Shown piece by piece: positions 32,704 through 42,541 of a stretch of 64,000 nucleotides of DNA; the stretch's first letter is position 1; the number at the start of each line of letters is the position of its first letter. The DNA is from Oscillospiraceae bacterium MB24-C1 (GTDB lineage Bacteria; Bacillota; Clostridia; Oscillospirales; Ruminococcaceae). Location of the stretch: NCBI GenBank assembly GCA_030913685.1, contig CP133187.1, forward strand, positions 2,670,001 through 2,734,000, read 5' to 3'. A program made the translations under genes and the position numbers. The notes beneath the pieces are model-generated. The model was not told the origin of the DNA and searched no databases. It was given only the letters and a program-made list of their open reading frames with translations.

Positions 32704-33876
32704 TCAAAATTCAACAGGCCTGCCTTCTTCGGCGGACAGGTACGCCGCATAAATGACCCGGGTGGTCTGATATGCGAGCTCGAAGTCGCTCGAGGGTGTT
32801 TTATCAAAATAAACGGTTTCGGCAAAGTCCTGTAATTCGCCCATATAACCGCGGATAATTTCGTCCGAAACAAAGGCTTTATTCCAGCCCAGCTTTGCGG
32901 GCAACATCTCGGAAATCTCGACGTCCTCCATGCCCTCTTCATCAAGAAAATAAGTATTAAGCAAGTCGGTCGGGGTAATATTACAGGTCATTGCATTGTC
33001 GTTACAGTAGATTTCAATATAATTTTTTGTTCCGCCTAGCACGGTGTCGGAGGCGAGTACAACCGCTTTGCTACCGTCAGAAAAGGTGACGGTGACGTTG
33101 GCGAAATCCTCAACATCCTGCGGCTTAGCGCTGATATGGCGATGTTCATGCGCATTGAGACAAGCAGTGGTGCGACCGGTGTCGGCAAGAACGCTCTTAA
33201 TGGTGATACGCTCACCACGCGCCTTGGCTTCCTGCTGTTTTAGCCAGAGCATACCCGCCAATGGATGACAGCCGACGCGAATCAGCGAACCACCGCCGGT
33301 ATATTTCCATTCACCTGCCACGGGAGAACTTGAGCCCTTTAGGCTTTCCTCTCCTTTTAAAAACAAAATTTTACTTTTGCGTTTTGTAATGATATCCGCA
33401 GCGCGGCGTACAGGCGTGCTATAAACAAAATTCTCTGCGTATAAAAATTTGGCGTCGCTTTTTTCTACCACGTCGCGAAGACTGTCGATAGCTTTAAGCA
33501 CCTCTGCATACATTTTACTTTTAGGAACTTTTTCGCCGATCGGCTCCGGGTCACCCGGCATGCCAAAGTATCCAGTTAAGGGCTTTTCACAGATGACATT
33601 CTTGCCGGCTGCCAGCGCCTTTGCGACCATATCGGGGTGTAAGAACGGAGGTGTTACGATATCAACAAGGTTTATTTCTGGGTCTTTAAGCAGTGCGTCA
33701 AAATCTGTGATAACCTGTTCAAATCCATAACGCTCTTTTACAGCAGTGGCCTTTTCAAGGTTTGTGTCCACAACGGTCTTTAGCCGTAGCGGTACACCAG
33801 AAACTTTTTCATAACCGTTTCCATGAAGATAGGCGGCATAACCGGCGCCAACCAATCCTACGCAAACTTCTTTCAA
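32704..33876 (-). CDS. Gfo/Idh/MocA-family oxidoreductase
   Basis: A 390-residue NAD(P)-dependent sugar-type oxidoreductase. The N-terminal Rossmann domain has EVCVGLVGAGYAAYLHGNG, and the family EKP motif is in NVICEKPLTGYFGMPGDPEP. The C-terminal domain includes GGSLIRVGCHPLAGM with the typical catalytic-region histidine. Substrate unknown; relatives act on inositol, glucose or other sugars. TTG at 33876 is the start, with GGAGGGG 8 bases upstream; the open frame above it is AT-rich and unlike the family. It sits in the opposite direction between spoIVB and spo0A. Confidence 0.87.
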   Translation of the reverse strand: MKEVCVGLVGAGYAAYLHGNGYEKVSGVPLRLKTVVDTNLEKATAVKERYGFEQVITDFDALLKDPEINLVDIVTPPFLHPDMVAKALAAGKNVICEKPLTGYFGMPGDPEPIGEKVPKSKMYAEVLKAIDSLRDVVEKSDAKFLYAENFVYSTPVRRAADIITKRKSKILFLKGEESLKGSSSPVAGEWKYTGGGSLIRVGCHPLAGMLWLKQQEAKARGERITIKSVLADTGRTTACLNAHEHRHISAKPQDVEDFANVTVTFSDGSKAVVLASDTVLGGTKNYIEIYCNDNAMTCNITPTDLLNTYFLDEEGMEDVEISEMLPAKLGWNKAFVSDEIIRGYMGELQDFAETVYFDKTPSSDFELAYQTTRVIYAAYLSAEEGRPVEF

Positions 33877-34361
33877 TTGAGTCCCCTCCAATGTTAATTT
33901 TACACAAGATTGCCCAAGCAACACCCATGTAATATTAATTATCTGTTAAACATTAAAGGAAAACAATTCAAATTTTCGATTGGATTTTAGATTTTTTCGA
34001 TCAATGATTGTATGGCTACACCAGCAAAGATCGAAAGACCGATTTTATAGCTTAGGTATCTTCAGGAGACAAATAAAATCATAACACTAATCGCGCATTA
34101 AGAAAACGAACGATTTTTTACATTATACATATATATTAACAAAAACCGTAAAAATGGTTAGAAAATCGGCTCAATGTCAATATTTGTTTCCTTCAAACTG
34201 CGTTAAAATATTATAAAGGCAAGAAAATCAAATAAAAATCGCGGTTTTTTTAATGAAATTATAAAAAGTGCTGTAAATCACCAATCTATACCGAAACTGC
34301 TCGGGGTGTACGGCATTCTGTTAAATTTGGAAAAAAATAGAATTTATATAAACGAAAAGGG
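33877..34361. other. AT-rich intergenic region before spo0A, no gene seen
   Basis: About 485 bases, clearly richer in A+T than its neighbours. An exact leftward TATAAT lies at 34127-34122 with no good -35, a possible start for the oxidoreductase gene. Several short inverted repeats (for example AACC...GGTT near 34149-34165) occur. No clear 0A box or sigma-H promoter was seen. Confidence 0.45.
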
Positions 34362-34390
34362 TTGCAATCGTTGGCATAATATGGTAATCT
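34362..34390 (+). promoter_or_regulatory. Probable vegetative promoter of spo0A
   Basis: TTGCAA at 34362-34367, 17-base spacer, TAATCT at 34385-34390, 50 bases before the ATG. Confidence 0.5.
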
Positions 34391-34439
34391 ATGGGAGTCA
34401 AGCAGCGCAACCAATATTATAACAGGAGGTAAGTGACCC

Positions 34440-35219
34440 ATGGCAGAAAAAATGAAGGTACTCATCGCAGACGATAATAAGGAATTTTGCGCACAGGCTG
34501 CGGCACTTTTGCACACCTACGGTTATGAGACTGTTTTTGTGGCGAAGGATGGCATAAAGGTGACCCAGGCTATTCTTGACCAGCGACCGAATGTGGTACT
34601 GATAGATGTATTTATGCCACGCTTGGATGCCATTGGTGTAATGAAGGCCGTGCGGGAGGACGAGCAGGCTTATAAGCCGCTGTTTATGATGATGTCCACC
34701 TTTGACAACGGTATTTTAGAAAGAGAGTTACTTGCCGCGGGCGCTGCCTATTATTTTTTGCGCCCGTTCGATGTCAATATGATGGTGGAGCGCGTCGTAC
34801 AGCTTTCGGGGGCCAAACGTCCTGATAATGTCTCGCGAATTACCGATTCCAGGCGGTCGCCCAGTCTTGAAGTCACCGTCACCGACATCATTCATCAAAT
34901 CGGTGTTCCCGCCCACATCAAGGGTTACCATTATCTGCGCGAGGCCATCATGATGGCGGTCAACGACCCCGAAATCATCAATTCGGTGACCAAACAGCTT
35001 TATCCTGCGGTGGCAAAACGGTTCTCAACAACCTCCTCACGTGTGGAGCGTGCTATCCGTCACGCCATTGAGGTGGCGTGGGATCGCGGTGATGTTGACG
35101 TACTTACCTCCTACTTTGGTTATACCATCCATAATACCAAGGGCAAGCCGACCAACAGCGAGTTTATCGCGATGATCAGCGACAAGCTGCGCCTGAAGCT
35201 TCGCCAAGAGGCCAGGTAA
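34440..35219 (+). CDS. spo0A: Sporulation master regulator Spo0A
   Basis: A 259-residue response regulator. The receiver domain has the acidic pair Asp11-Asp12 and the phosphate acceptor Asp56 (VLIDVFMP), at the same number as in B. subtilis. The C-terminal DNA-binding domain is nearly canonical: [20 protein letters not shown] and [18 protein letters not shown], ending [16 protein letters not shown]. It controls entry into sporulation by binding 0A boxes when phosphorylated. Odd point: the receiver's conserved lysine before PFD is arginine (FLRPFD, Arg108). AGGAGG lies about 10 bases before the ATG. Confidence 0.97.
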   Translation: MAEKMKVLIADDNKEFCAQAAALLHTYGYETVFVAKDGIKVTQAILDQRPNVVLIDVFMPRLDAIGVMKAVREDEQAYKPLFMMMSTFDNGILERELLAAGAAYYFLRPFDVNMMVERVVQLSGAKRPDNVSRITDSRRSPSLEVTVTDIIHQIGVPAHIKGYHYLREAIMMAVNDPEIINSVTKQLYPAVAKRFSTTSSRVERAIRHAIEVAWDRGDVDVLTSYFGYTIHNTKGKPTNSEFIAMISDKLRLKLRQEAR

Positions 35220-35246
35220 CAGTTTTCGTCCGCCTCAAGTGCATAT

Positions 35247-35291
35247 GAGCTTCGTCTTCCTTATAGACAGGATGGCGGAGCTCTTTGTTTT
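35247..35291 (+). terminator. Intrinsic terminator after spo0A
   Basis: GAGCTTCG (35247-35254) pairs with CGGAGCTC (35276-35283, one G-U); an inner CCT/AGG extends it. TTTGTTTT follows. Confidence 0.75.
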
Positions 35292-35355
35292 GTGGTAAAA
35301 TGACGGAAGATAAATTATGACTAAGCCGCAGTATGACATAGAAAAGGGGAATGAC

Positions 35356-38300
35356 ATGCTTCATATCATAGCCGGCGTTGCCCAAAGCGGCAAAACGACG
35401 CTGATTAAGCAGCAGATTAAAGCCAGAGTCGAATCGGGCGGTCGCGCGGTACTCATCGTACCCGAGCAGGCCTCTTTTAATAATGAGCGCGCGTTACAGC
35501 AACTTTTGGGCCAAAGCGCTGCCAAAGCAGAGGTGTTGAGTTTTTCACGCCTGGCCGAACGGCTGCTGCGCCAGCTGGGCGGGCGCGACCGGCAGCCGGT
35601 GACGCCTGCCGCACAGGTTTTTTTTATGAGTGTTGCGCTCGACGAGCTCTCCGACTTGTTGACTGTTTATGGCCGCCACTACCGCAGCCGCGGCTTTATT
35701 GAACAGACGCTCTCAGTGGTGGAGGAATGCAAAAATGCTGGGCTTTCTCCTGAACGGCTCTCAACCTTTTCACAGGCTTTGCCAGCAGGTGCGCTGCGTG
35801 ATAAGGTGCGGGAGCTTTCGCTGATATTTGACGCCTATGAGGCGATTTTGCACCGCGGTTGCCTGTCGCCACAGGATGTGTTGGATCTCGCTGCCGAGAG
35901 GCTGGCGGATAGTTCGGTTTTAAAAGATGCCGAGATTTTTATAGATGATTTTGGTGGGTTCACCGCCCCTGAATTGTCGCTGATTTCAGCGCTGTTGTCT
36001 CAGGCGCGGCAGGTGACCGTTGCGTTGTGCTGCGATAACCCCCGAACCAAACAGCCCGCCTTTGCGCTGGCGGCCGACACGGCGCGACGCCTTTTGCATC
36101 TGGCACAAGAGAGGGGCGTTGAGGCTGTACAGACTGTTTTGCCTGAACCAAACTGGCACCCAGCCGCGCTGTGCGCACTCGAACGCGCCACCCGCGCCGA
36201 AGCGTTGCCGGATAAGGATACCATCGGCGGTGGGGTAGTCAAGGCCGTCTTTTGCGCCAACCCCTACGATGAGCTGGAAACCGTCGCTGCCGAGATTGCG
36301 CAGCTGGTGCGGCAACAAGGTTATCGCTACCGCGATATCGCAGTGATCGCCCGCGATATGGGGCGCTACCAAACGGCGCTACCGTCGGTTTTCACCCGCT
36401 TTGACCTACCTTTTTTCTGGGACATGCGCCATGACGCGCGTTGCTCGGCACTCACTCAAGGGGTGTTGGCGGCGGTGTTGGTTGCCTGCGGAATGCGTGA
36501 GGGCGACTGGCTTGACATCGCGCGTTCCCCGCTGTTCGGGCTGGAGTCTGAGTTGGTTGGTGCGCTTGAAAACTACAGCTTTGTCTGGTCATTGCGCCGG
36601 CCAGAGTGGGAGCGCCCATTTTACAAAAACCCCGACGGCATGGTCGAGCTTTTAAGCCCGCGCGCCGCCAAAACGCTGCAAATGCTCGAGAAAGCCCGAG
36701 AAAACATCACCGCACCGGTTCTGTCGCTGCGACAAACTTTTGAAAGCGGTCAGGGCAGCCAGGTGGCCAAGGGTCTGTGGCGGTTTTTGCAGCAGATCGA
36801 CGCGGCCAAGCATATGGCTGATTTTGCCGAAGCCATGCCTGCGGATGAGAAGAATGCTTTCTTAGAAGAGCAGTCGCTGCTCTGGCAGCAGCTTGTCGGA
36901 TTATTAGAGCTGTTTGACGCGATCCCCGACGAAATAACCGTGACCAAAGAGCGGATTGCCGAGTTGGTCGAGCTGTCGTTTGGTGGGTTCGAGGTGGCGA
37001 CAGTGCCGCGCACGCTCGACGAAATCGCGGTGGGCACCGCCGACCGAATCCGATGTGAGAATGTCCGCGCCGTATTTTTGCTTGGCGCAATAGAAGGGGA
37101 ATTCCCCTCCGCCGCCATGCCGGGTGGGTTGCTATCGGAAAACGAGCGGCGGCAGCTGGTCGAGGGCGGGCTTGATCTGCTCACTGAGGGCGACCGCTCT
37201 CAGGCCACCGAGCGGATGTTTTGCTACCGCGCCGTCACCGCGCCCGCTGAGCATCTGGTGGTTTGCTGTCCACGCACCGATGCGGCAGGTTCGGCGCTGC
37301 TGCCCTCCGCTATCTTTTTGCGTGCCGCGGCGCTGACCACCGAACAGAGCCGCCCTGAGTTCTGGCACGTTTGGACGGTGTCAGGGTTGGAAAAGGCCAT
37401 TGCTGAATATCGTGACATATCCGACGCCCGTCTTTCGACACTCGTTGCGTTGGGCGAAAAAACGTTGGGCGAACAGCGGGTGACGCGGCTGTTACGCGTC
37501 GACGACAAGCGGGTTCATGCGCTGATTGATCCGGCTATCCCATCCGCGCTGTTTGGTGGACGCTTAAAGCTTTCGCCCTCGCGTTTAGAACAATACTATC
37601 GCTGCCCGTTTAGCTATTACATACAAAAGGGACTTGGCGCTCGTAAACGCCAAAAGGCCGAGCTGTCGCCGATTCAGGCGGGCGTACTCATCCACCGCGT
37701 ACTGGAACGGCTCTTGTCGCAACACGGAGGTAAGGGGCTTTCTGCCGTGCCGCCCGAGCAGCTCCGGCAGCAGATTGCCGCCGAGACAGTGGGCTATCTC
37801 ACCGAGTGCGCAGGTGACCCGGCGCTACTTCCTGCACGGCTGCTGCGCAACTTTGAGCGCCTTGGCGAGTGGCTTTTCGACATGGTGTGCCATCTGGCAC
37901 AGGAGCTTTTACAAAGCGAATTTGAACCGGTGGCTTTCGAGCTTGAAATCGGCGAGGGGAAAGAAGTCTGCCCGTTGGTGTTTAAAATAGGATCGGACAC
38001 CGAAATTCTCATTGAAGGCACGGCCGACCGCGTCGACACGGCGGTCATCAACGGAAAAAAATATCTACGTGTGCTCGATTATAAATCTGGCAAGAAAAGT
38101 TTTCTACTCGACGAGGTCTATTATGGGCTGAATTTGCAGATGCTCATTTACCTGTTTTCCATCTGTCAAAACGGTGCAGGCCCACTGGACGGGGCGACTC
38201 CAGCGGGTGCGTTGTATGTACCGGCACAAGGGGGATATGTTTTAAGCGCGCGCGGCACCGACCCCTATCAGCTTGAAAAGCAAAGGCATAAGCAATATGT

Positions 38301-38652
38301 TATGAATGGGCTGCTGCTGTCGGATGAAGACGTGCTACGCGGGATGGAGCGGGATTTAAACGGCGATTACATCCCCTATGCCCAAGGCGGAAAAAAGATT
38401 GATGCGCTTTATTCTATGGAAGAACTGGCGAAGCTATGGCGTCTGGTCGAGCAAAAGATAGAAGGGATGGCGCAGCAGCTTTATTCCGGCGATATTGCGG
38501 CGCTTCCCAGTTGCCGCGGCGCGGATTCGCCCTGTAACTTTTGCGATTACCGCACGGCCTGTGGCTTTGAAGCGGGCGACCCGGTGCGCGAGCTGCTAAA
38601 GCTCGACCGCGCCGCCATTCTAAAGGGGGAGGGGAGCGCCGATGGCGAATAA
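35356..38652 (+). CDS. addB: ATP-dependent helicase/nuclease subunit AddB
   Basis: A 1098-residue AddB (usual length about 1150). With AddA it unwinds and trims DNA ends for RecA loading. It starts LHIIAGVAQSGKTTLIKQQI (Walker A) and has a RecB-type nuclease domain with RVLDYKSGKKSF near residue 910. The iron-sulfur cluster cysteines are present: one in YYRCPFSYY and three in SPCNFCDYRTAC at the C-terminus. The ATG at 35356 follows AAAGGGGA; 13 codons upstream are open but lack a site. It overlaps addA by 11 bases. Confidence 0.95.
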   Translation: MLHIIAGVAQSGKTTLIKQQIKARVESGGRAVLIVPEQASFNNERALQQLLGQSAAKAEVLSFSRLAERLLRQLGGRDRQPVTPAAQVFFMSVALDELSDLLTVYGRHYRSRGFIEQTLSVVEECKNAGLSPERLSTFSQALPAGALRDKVRELSLIFDAYEAILHRGCLSPQDVLDLAAERLADSSVLKDAEIFIDDFGGFTAPELSLISALLSQARQVTVALCCDNPRTKQPAFALAADTARRLLHLAQERGVEAVQTVLPEPNWHPAALCALERATRAEALPDKDTIGGGVVKAVFCANPYDELETVAAEIAQLVRQQGYRYRDIAVIARDMGRYQTALPSVFTRFDLPFFWDMRHDARCSALTQGVLAAVLVACGMREGDWLDIARSPLFGLESELVGALENYSFVWSLRRPEWERPFYKNPDGMVELLSPRAAKTLQMLEKARENITAPVLSLRQTFESGQGSQVAKGLWRFLQQIDAAKHMADFAEAMPADEKNAFLEEQSLLWQQLVGLLELFDAIPDEITVTKERIAELVELSFGGFEVATVPRTLDEIAVGTADRIRCENVRAVFLLGAIEGEFPSAAMPGGLLSENERRQLVEGGLDLLTEGDRSQATERMFCYRAVTAPAEHLVVCCPRTDAAGSALLPSAIFLRAAALTTEQSRPEFWHVWTVSGLEKAIAEYRDISDARLSTLVALGEKTLGEQRVTRLLRVDDKRVHALIDPAIPSALFGGRLKLSPSRLEQYYRCPFSYYIQKGLGARKRQKAELSPIQAGVLIHRVLERLLSQHGGKGLSAVPPEQLRQQIAAETVGYLTECAGDPALLPARLLRNFERLGEWLFDMVCHLAQELLQSEFEPVAFELEIGEGKEVCPLVFKIGSDTEILIEGTADRVDTAVINGKKYLRVLDYKSGKKSFLLDEVYYGLNLQMLIYLFSICQNGAGPLDGATPAGALYVPAQGGYVLSARGTDPYQLEKQRHKQYVMNGLLLSDEDVLRGMERDLNGDYIPYAQGGKKIDALYSMEELAKLWRLVEQKIEGMAQQLYSGDIAALPSCRGADSPCNFCDYRTACGFEAGDPVRELLKLDRAAILKGEGSADGE

Positions 38653-41600
38653 TACAAACTGGACCGATGAACAGCGCCGCGCCATTGAAGCGCGCGGCCA
38701 CACAATTTTAGTCTCCGCCGCGGCGGGCAGCGGCAAGACCGCCGTGCTCACCGAGCGGGCGGTGCGCCGCATGTTGGATGGTGACACGCCGATTGACGCC
38801 GACCGGCTGCTGGTTGTCACCTTTACCCGCGCCGCCGCACAGGAGATGAAGCAACGCATGCTGAAAAAGCTGACCGAGTACATCGCTGAGCATCCGCTGA
38901 ATATGGCAGCGCGTCGCCAGCGGCAGCTGTTGGATCGCGCGGTGATTGGCACGATCGACTCACTTTGCCTGAACCTGCTGCGTGAGAACTGGCAGCTGCT
39001 GGGCCTTCCGGCAGCCTTTCGTGTTGGTGACACGCAGGAGCTGGACGCCATGCGCGAACAAGCGGTGGATGCTGCGCTCGAAGCTGCCTATGCCGATCGC
39101 GACGATGCAGCGTTTAGTGCGCTGGCTGAGTTGCTCTCGCAAAAGCGGGGCGATCAGAGTCTGGCAGGTACCGTTTTGCGCGTGCTCGATTTTGCCCGTA
39201 CCCATCCATTTTATATTGACTGGTTGGATGAAAAGCTCAAGGTTTATGAAAACTGTGCAAACCCCGCCCAAAGCGTGTGGGGGGATATTCTGCTTCAATT
39301 CGCGCGCGAATCGGCGCAGCGTTGCAAGACTGATGCCCAAGCGGCACTTATAGAATTGCGCGACGAGCCGGATTTTGCCAACTATCTTCCGGCGTTTGAA
39401 GGTGACGCTGCGTTTTTTGCCGCCTTATGCCCGGCGCTTGAACGTGGTAATTGGGATGAGGCGGTTACCCTGCTGCGTGGTTACAGTGCGGTGCCGCTAA
39501 AGGCGGCAAAACGCAGTGCCTGCCCCGAACGCAAGGTGCAGCTTCAGCGCCTGCGCACCCGCCATAAAGCGATGGTTCAAACGCTTCAAACCAAGGTGCT
39601 TTCAGCAAATCTTTCGGAATTTTCTGAGGATGTTGCCGACCTTCTCCCCAAGCTGCGTAGGCTTTTTGCACTGGTCAAGGATACCGATAGCCGCCTTCTG
39701 GTACAAAAGTGCGCGGCGGGCATCTTCGACTTTTCAGACCTTGCACAGTTTGCGGCCAGCCTACTCATGACGCGGGACGAAGAGGGGAATTTACATAAAA
39801 CCCCGCTGGCGGAATCTATAGGTGCGCGCTTTGACGAAATCATGGTCGACGAATATCAGGACGTCAACGCCGTGCAGGATATGATTATCACAGCGCTCTC
39901 AAATGGCAAAAATCTGTTCATGGTTGGCGACGTTAAGCAGAGCATCTATCGTTTTCGGCAGGCTCAGCCCGAGATTTTTCTGCGCCGAAGCGAGGAATAC
40001 GCCCAAAACAGCGCGCCGGATGAACCGGAATTGATTACGCTCAGCGGCAATTTCCGCAGCCGGAGCGAGATTACTCAGGCGGTTAACCGTGTCTTTGAAC
40101 CGTTGTTTTCCAAGCGAGTCGGTGAACTTTTTTACGATGAAAAACACAAGCTCAATGCGCTGGCAACCTATCCGCCGGTCGACGGCGCAGGGGTACAATT
40201 CCACTTTTTAGAGCAGGGGAGCCTCAATGCTGCTGATGCCGCCGAGGCCGAGGCGCTCTATACAGCCGGCGAAATTAAGCGCCTGATAGACAGCGGCACA
40301 CTCGTGACCGAAAAAGGTGTGCTGAGGCCGGTGTGCGCGGGAGATATCGCCATTTTGCTGCGATCGCCCAAGGCTCAGGCGGAGGTTTACCGCCGCGCGC
40401 TCGAACAGGTGGGCGTCGAGGCGTTTGCACAGATCGAGAGCGGCTTTCTGGATAGCTTTGAAATCACGGCGGTACTCAATCTTTTGCGTGCGCTGGACAA
40501 CCCCACGCTAGATATCGAACTGATTGGCGCAATGCTTTCGCCAATGTTCGGCTTTAGCGATGACGCGCTTGCAAAAATCCGCCTGATGGTGCCCAGTGGG
40601 CATTTTTACCCCGCTGTCAAAAAAGCAGCCGAAACCGACCTGCAAGCCCGTGCGTTTTTAGAGGTTTTTGAACATCTGCGGCGCCGAGCGCTGACGATAA
40701 GTGCCGCCGAATTGATTACCGAATCGGTTGAAACCACCGGGTTCGACCTGCTATGCCGCGCGATGCAGGGAGGTAAGCAACGGTTTGCCAACTTGCTTTT
40801 GCTCGCGCAGTACGCCGAGCAGTACCACCAGAACGGGCATCGCGGATTGTCGGGACTTCTAAAGATGATCGACCGTGCGATGCAAAGTGGCGATCTTGCC
40901 CCGGCCTATGTCGGTGAGCAGACCAACGCCGTGTTTATCACCAGTATTCATAAATCCAAGGGTCTTGAATGGCCGGTTGTGTTCCTGTGCCAGGCGGGGC
41001 GCGACCATAGTTTTTACCGCAACGATTTAATCCGGCCGACGCTGCTGCACTCCGAGCTGGGCTTCGCCTGTGTTCGGCGTGACCCTGCGCTGCGGCAGCA
41101 GTTTGTCGCTGTGCCGCTTGAGGCGGTGCGGGTAGAAAGCGAGCGCGCTATGCTATCAGAGGAGCTGCGTATTCTCTATGTAGCCGCTACCCGCGCCAAA
41201 GAACGGCTGGTTATCACTGCCGCAATGAAAAAGGCACTGGAAACAGCTGAGGCACTCTCGCCTGACGGCAACAGGCCCGCCCCCGCGCAGGTGCGCGAAT
41301 GCCAGAACTACGCCGAGTGGTTGTTACTGGCGCTAGGTTGTTATGGCGACGCTGCACAAGCGCTGCGTCTGGGCAACCCGCTGGGGCAGATTGGGCTGTA
41401 CTTCGACTTCTTAGAAGAGCAAACCAGCGTGGATGCATTGCCGCAGACCGATCAGGATGGCCAGCAAAGCTTGTTCGATGACGCTGCTGCTGTGTTGCCG
41501 CCCGCCAATCAAGAACTGGCCTCAGAACTTTCTTGGCGGCTGGCGTTTGAATACCCCTTTGCTAAGGCAGCCAAGACACCGTCAAAACTGGCCGTTTCAC

Positions 41601-42175
41601 AACTGACGCACCCTGCAAGCAATGAATTTCGCTTCGCAAAAAAGCCTACCTTCGCGCTAGAATCGGCCTCATCGGGCAGCGAGCGCGGTACAGCTGTGCA
41701 CGCCTATATGCAGTATTGTGACTACACTGCGGCGCGCAAAGATGCCGCTGCCGAACTGGTACGTCTTAAAAACGTGGGCATTCTCACCGCACGGCAGGCC
41801 GAACTGGTAGCGCTGGACAAGATCGAGCGCTTTTTTGAAAGCGGTTTAGCGCAGCGCGTTTTTGCTGCTGACGAGGTGCTGCGCGAATTCGCTTTTATGG
41901 TCAGCGCCGCCGACTGTGCTTCTACCCGTGAGCTCGTGGCTGAAAACGACGAAGCGCCGATGCTGCAGGGCATCGCCGACTGCATTTTAATTGAAAAAGA
42001 TCGCGCGGTGGTTATTGATTATAAAACTGACCGCGTAAAAGATGCACAAACACTGCGCGAACGTTATGCCGGACAGTTGGGACTGTATCGCGAGATGCTG
42101 GCTTCGGCCCTGACGGTGCCGGTCACCGAATGTATCATCTGGTCGTTTGCACTCGATTGCGAGATTGTGGTTTAG
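38642..42175 (+). CDS. addA: ATP-dependent helicase/nuclease subunit AddA
   Basis: A 1177-residue UvrD/RecB-type helicase and nuclease. Walker A is SAAAGSGKTAVLTERAV, motif Ia VVTFTRAAAQEMKQRM, Walker B FDEIMVDEYQDVN, motif VI ILYVAATRAKERL, and the C-terminal nuclease has AVVIDYKTDRVKDAQ. It moves 3' to 5' and supplies one of the two nuclease sites of AddAB. GGAGGGGAG lies before the ATG inside the end of addB. Together they replace RecBCD in Firmicutes. Confidence 0.96.
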   Translation: MANNTNWTDEQRRAIEARGHTILVSAAAGSGKTAVLTERAVRRMLDGDTPIDADRLLVVTFTRAAAQEMKQRMLKKLTEYIAEHPLNMAARRQRQLLDRAVIGTIDSLCLNLLRENWQLLGLPAAFRVGDTQELDAMREQAVDAALEAAYADRDDAAFSALAELLSQKRGDQSLAGTVLRVLDFARTHPFYIDWLDEKLKVYENCANPAQSVWGDILLQFARESAQRCKTDAQAALIELRDEPDFANYLPAFEGDAAFFAALCPALERGNWDEAVTLLRGYSAVPLKAAKRSACPERKVQLQRLRTRHKAMVQTLQTKVLSANLSEFSEDVADLLPKLRRLFALVKDTDSRLLVQKCAAGIFDFSDLAQFAASLLMTRDEEGNLHKTPLAESIGARFDEIMVDEYQDVNAVQDMIITALSNGKNLFMVGDVKQSIYRFRQAQPEIFLRRSEEYAQNSAPDEPELITLSGNFRSRSEITQAVNRVFEPLFSKRVGELFYDEKHKLNALATYPPVDGAGVQFHFLEQGSLNAADAAEAEALYTAGEIKRLIDSGTLVTEKGVLRPVCAGDIAILLRSPKAQAEVYRRALEQVGVEAFAQIESGFLDSFEITAVLNLLRALDNPTLDIELIGAMLSPMFGFSDDALAKIRLMVPSGHFYPAVKKAAETDLQARAFLEVFEHLRRRALTISAAELITESVETTGFDLLCRAMQGGKQRFANLLLLAQYAEQYHQNGHRGLSGLLKMIDRAMQSGDLAPAYVGEQTNAVFITSIHKSKGLEWPVVFLCQAGRDHSFYRNDLIRPTLLHSELGFACVRRDPALRQQFVAVPLEAVRVESERAMLSEELRILYVAATRAKERLVITAAMKKALETAEALSPDGNRPAPAQVRECQNYAEWLLLALGCYGDAAQALRLGNPLGQIGLYFDFLEEQTSVDALPQTDQDGQQSLFDDAAAVLPPANQELASELSWRLAFEYPFAKAAKTPSKLAVSQLTHPASNEFRFAKKPTFALESASSGSERGTAVHAYMQYCDYTAARKDAAAELVRLKNVGILTARQAELVALDKIERFFESGLAQRVFAADEVLREFAFMVSAADCASTRELVAENDEAPMLQGIADCILIEKDRAVVIDYKTDRVKDAQTLRERYAGQLGLYREMLASALTVPVTECIIWSFALDCEIVV

Positions 42176-42541
42176 TGGTAGACCCAAGCGCAAAAACTGC
42201 CGCAACAGAATGTGAACTCTTGCGGCGGCGCATAATGGGGCGAAGCTTGTCTCTATGTGCGTATACTTAAAGTTATTAATGAGGTCTAATAACCTATAAG
42301 TATATGACAAAATCCTTTTAAGTAAGTTTTTTGATTAACTGATATTCAAAGTTTGTGGTGTGAGGGGCAAAGCCCCTAGCCTTACCACTTAAAAGCGATA
42401 AGCATTTGCTCTATGTATTTGTCCAATTAATAATCAAGGGCCCGGCTATTAATGCCGGGCCCAATTCTCTGTGCGGTTTTAAGTCTTGGTTTGGCTTGGT
42501 TTGGCTAAAATGCGTTGTCGTTTTGTTTGCGGCGGCCATGC
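42176..42541. other. Gene-free hairpin-rich region between addA and the LysR gene
   Basis: No gene seen. Four hairpins in a row: GCCGCAA (42199-42205) with TTGCGGC (42220-42226); TATACTTA/TAAGTATA (42262-42269 with 42297-42304) with an inner TTATTA/TAATAA stem; GTGGT + AGGGGC (42355-42368) with GCCCCT + ACCAC (42372-42388); and the GGGCCCGGC stem at 42438-42462. A 10-base direct repeat CTTGGTTTGG lies near 42485-42504. Confidence 0.55.
42438..42462 (-). terminator. Strong GC hairpin, probable terminator of the LysR gene
   Basis: A perfect 9-bp stem GGGCCCGGC with GCCGGGCCC and 7-base loop. On the minus strand it is followed by TTGATTATT; on the plus strand by AATTCTCT. It likely ends the leftward LysR transcript and perhaps addA read-through. 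Confidence 0.65.
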
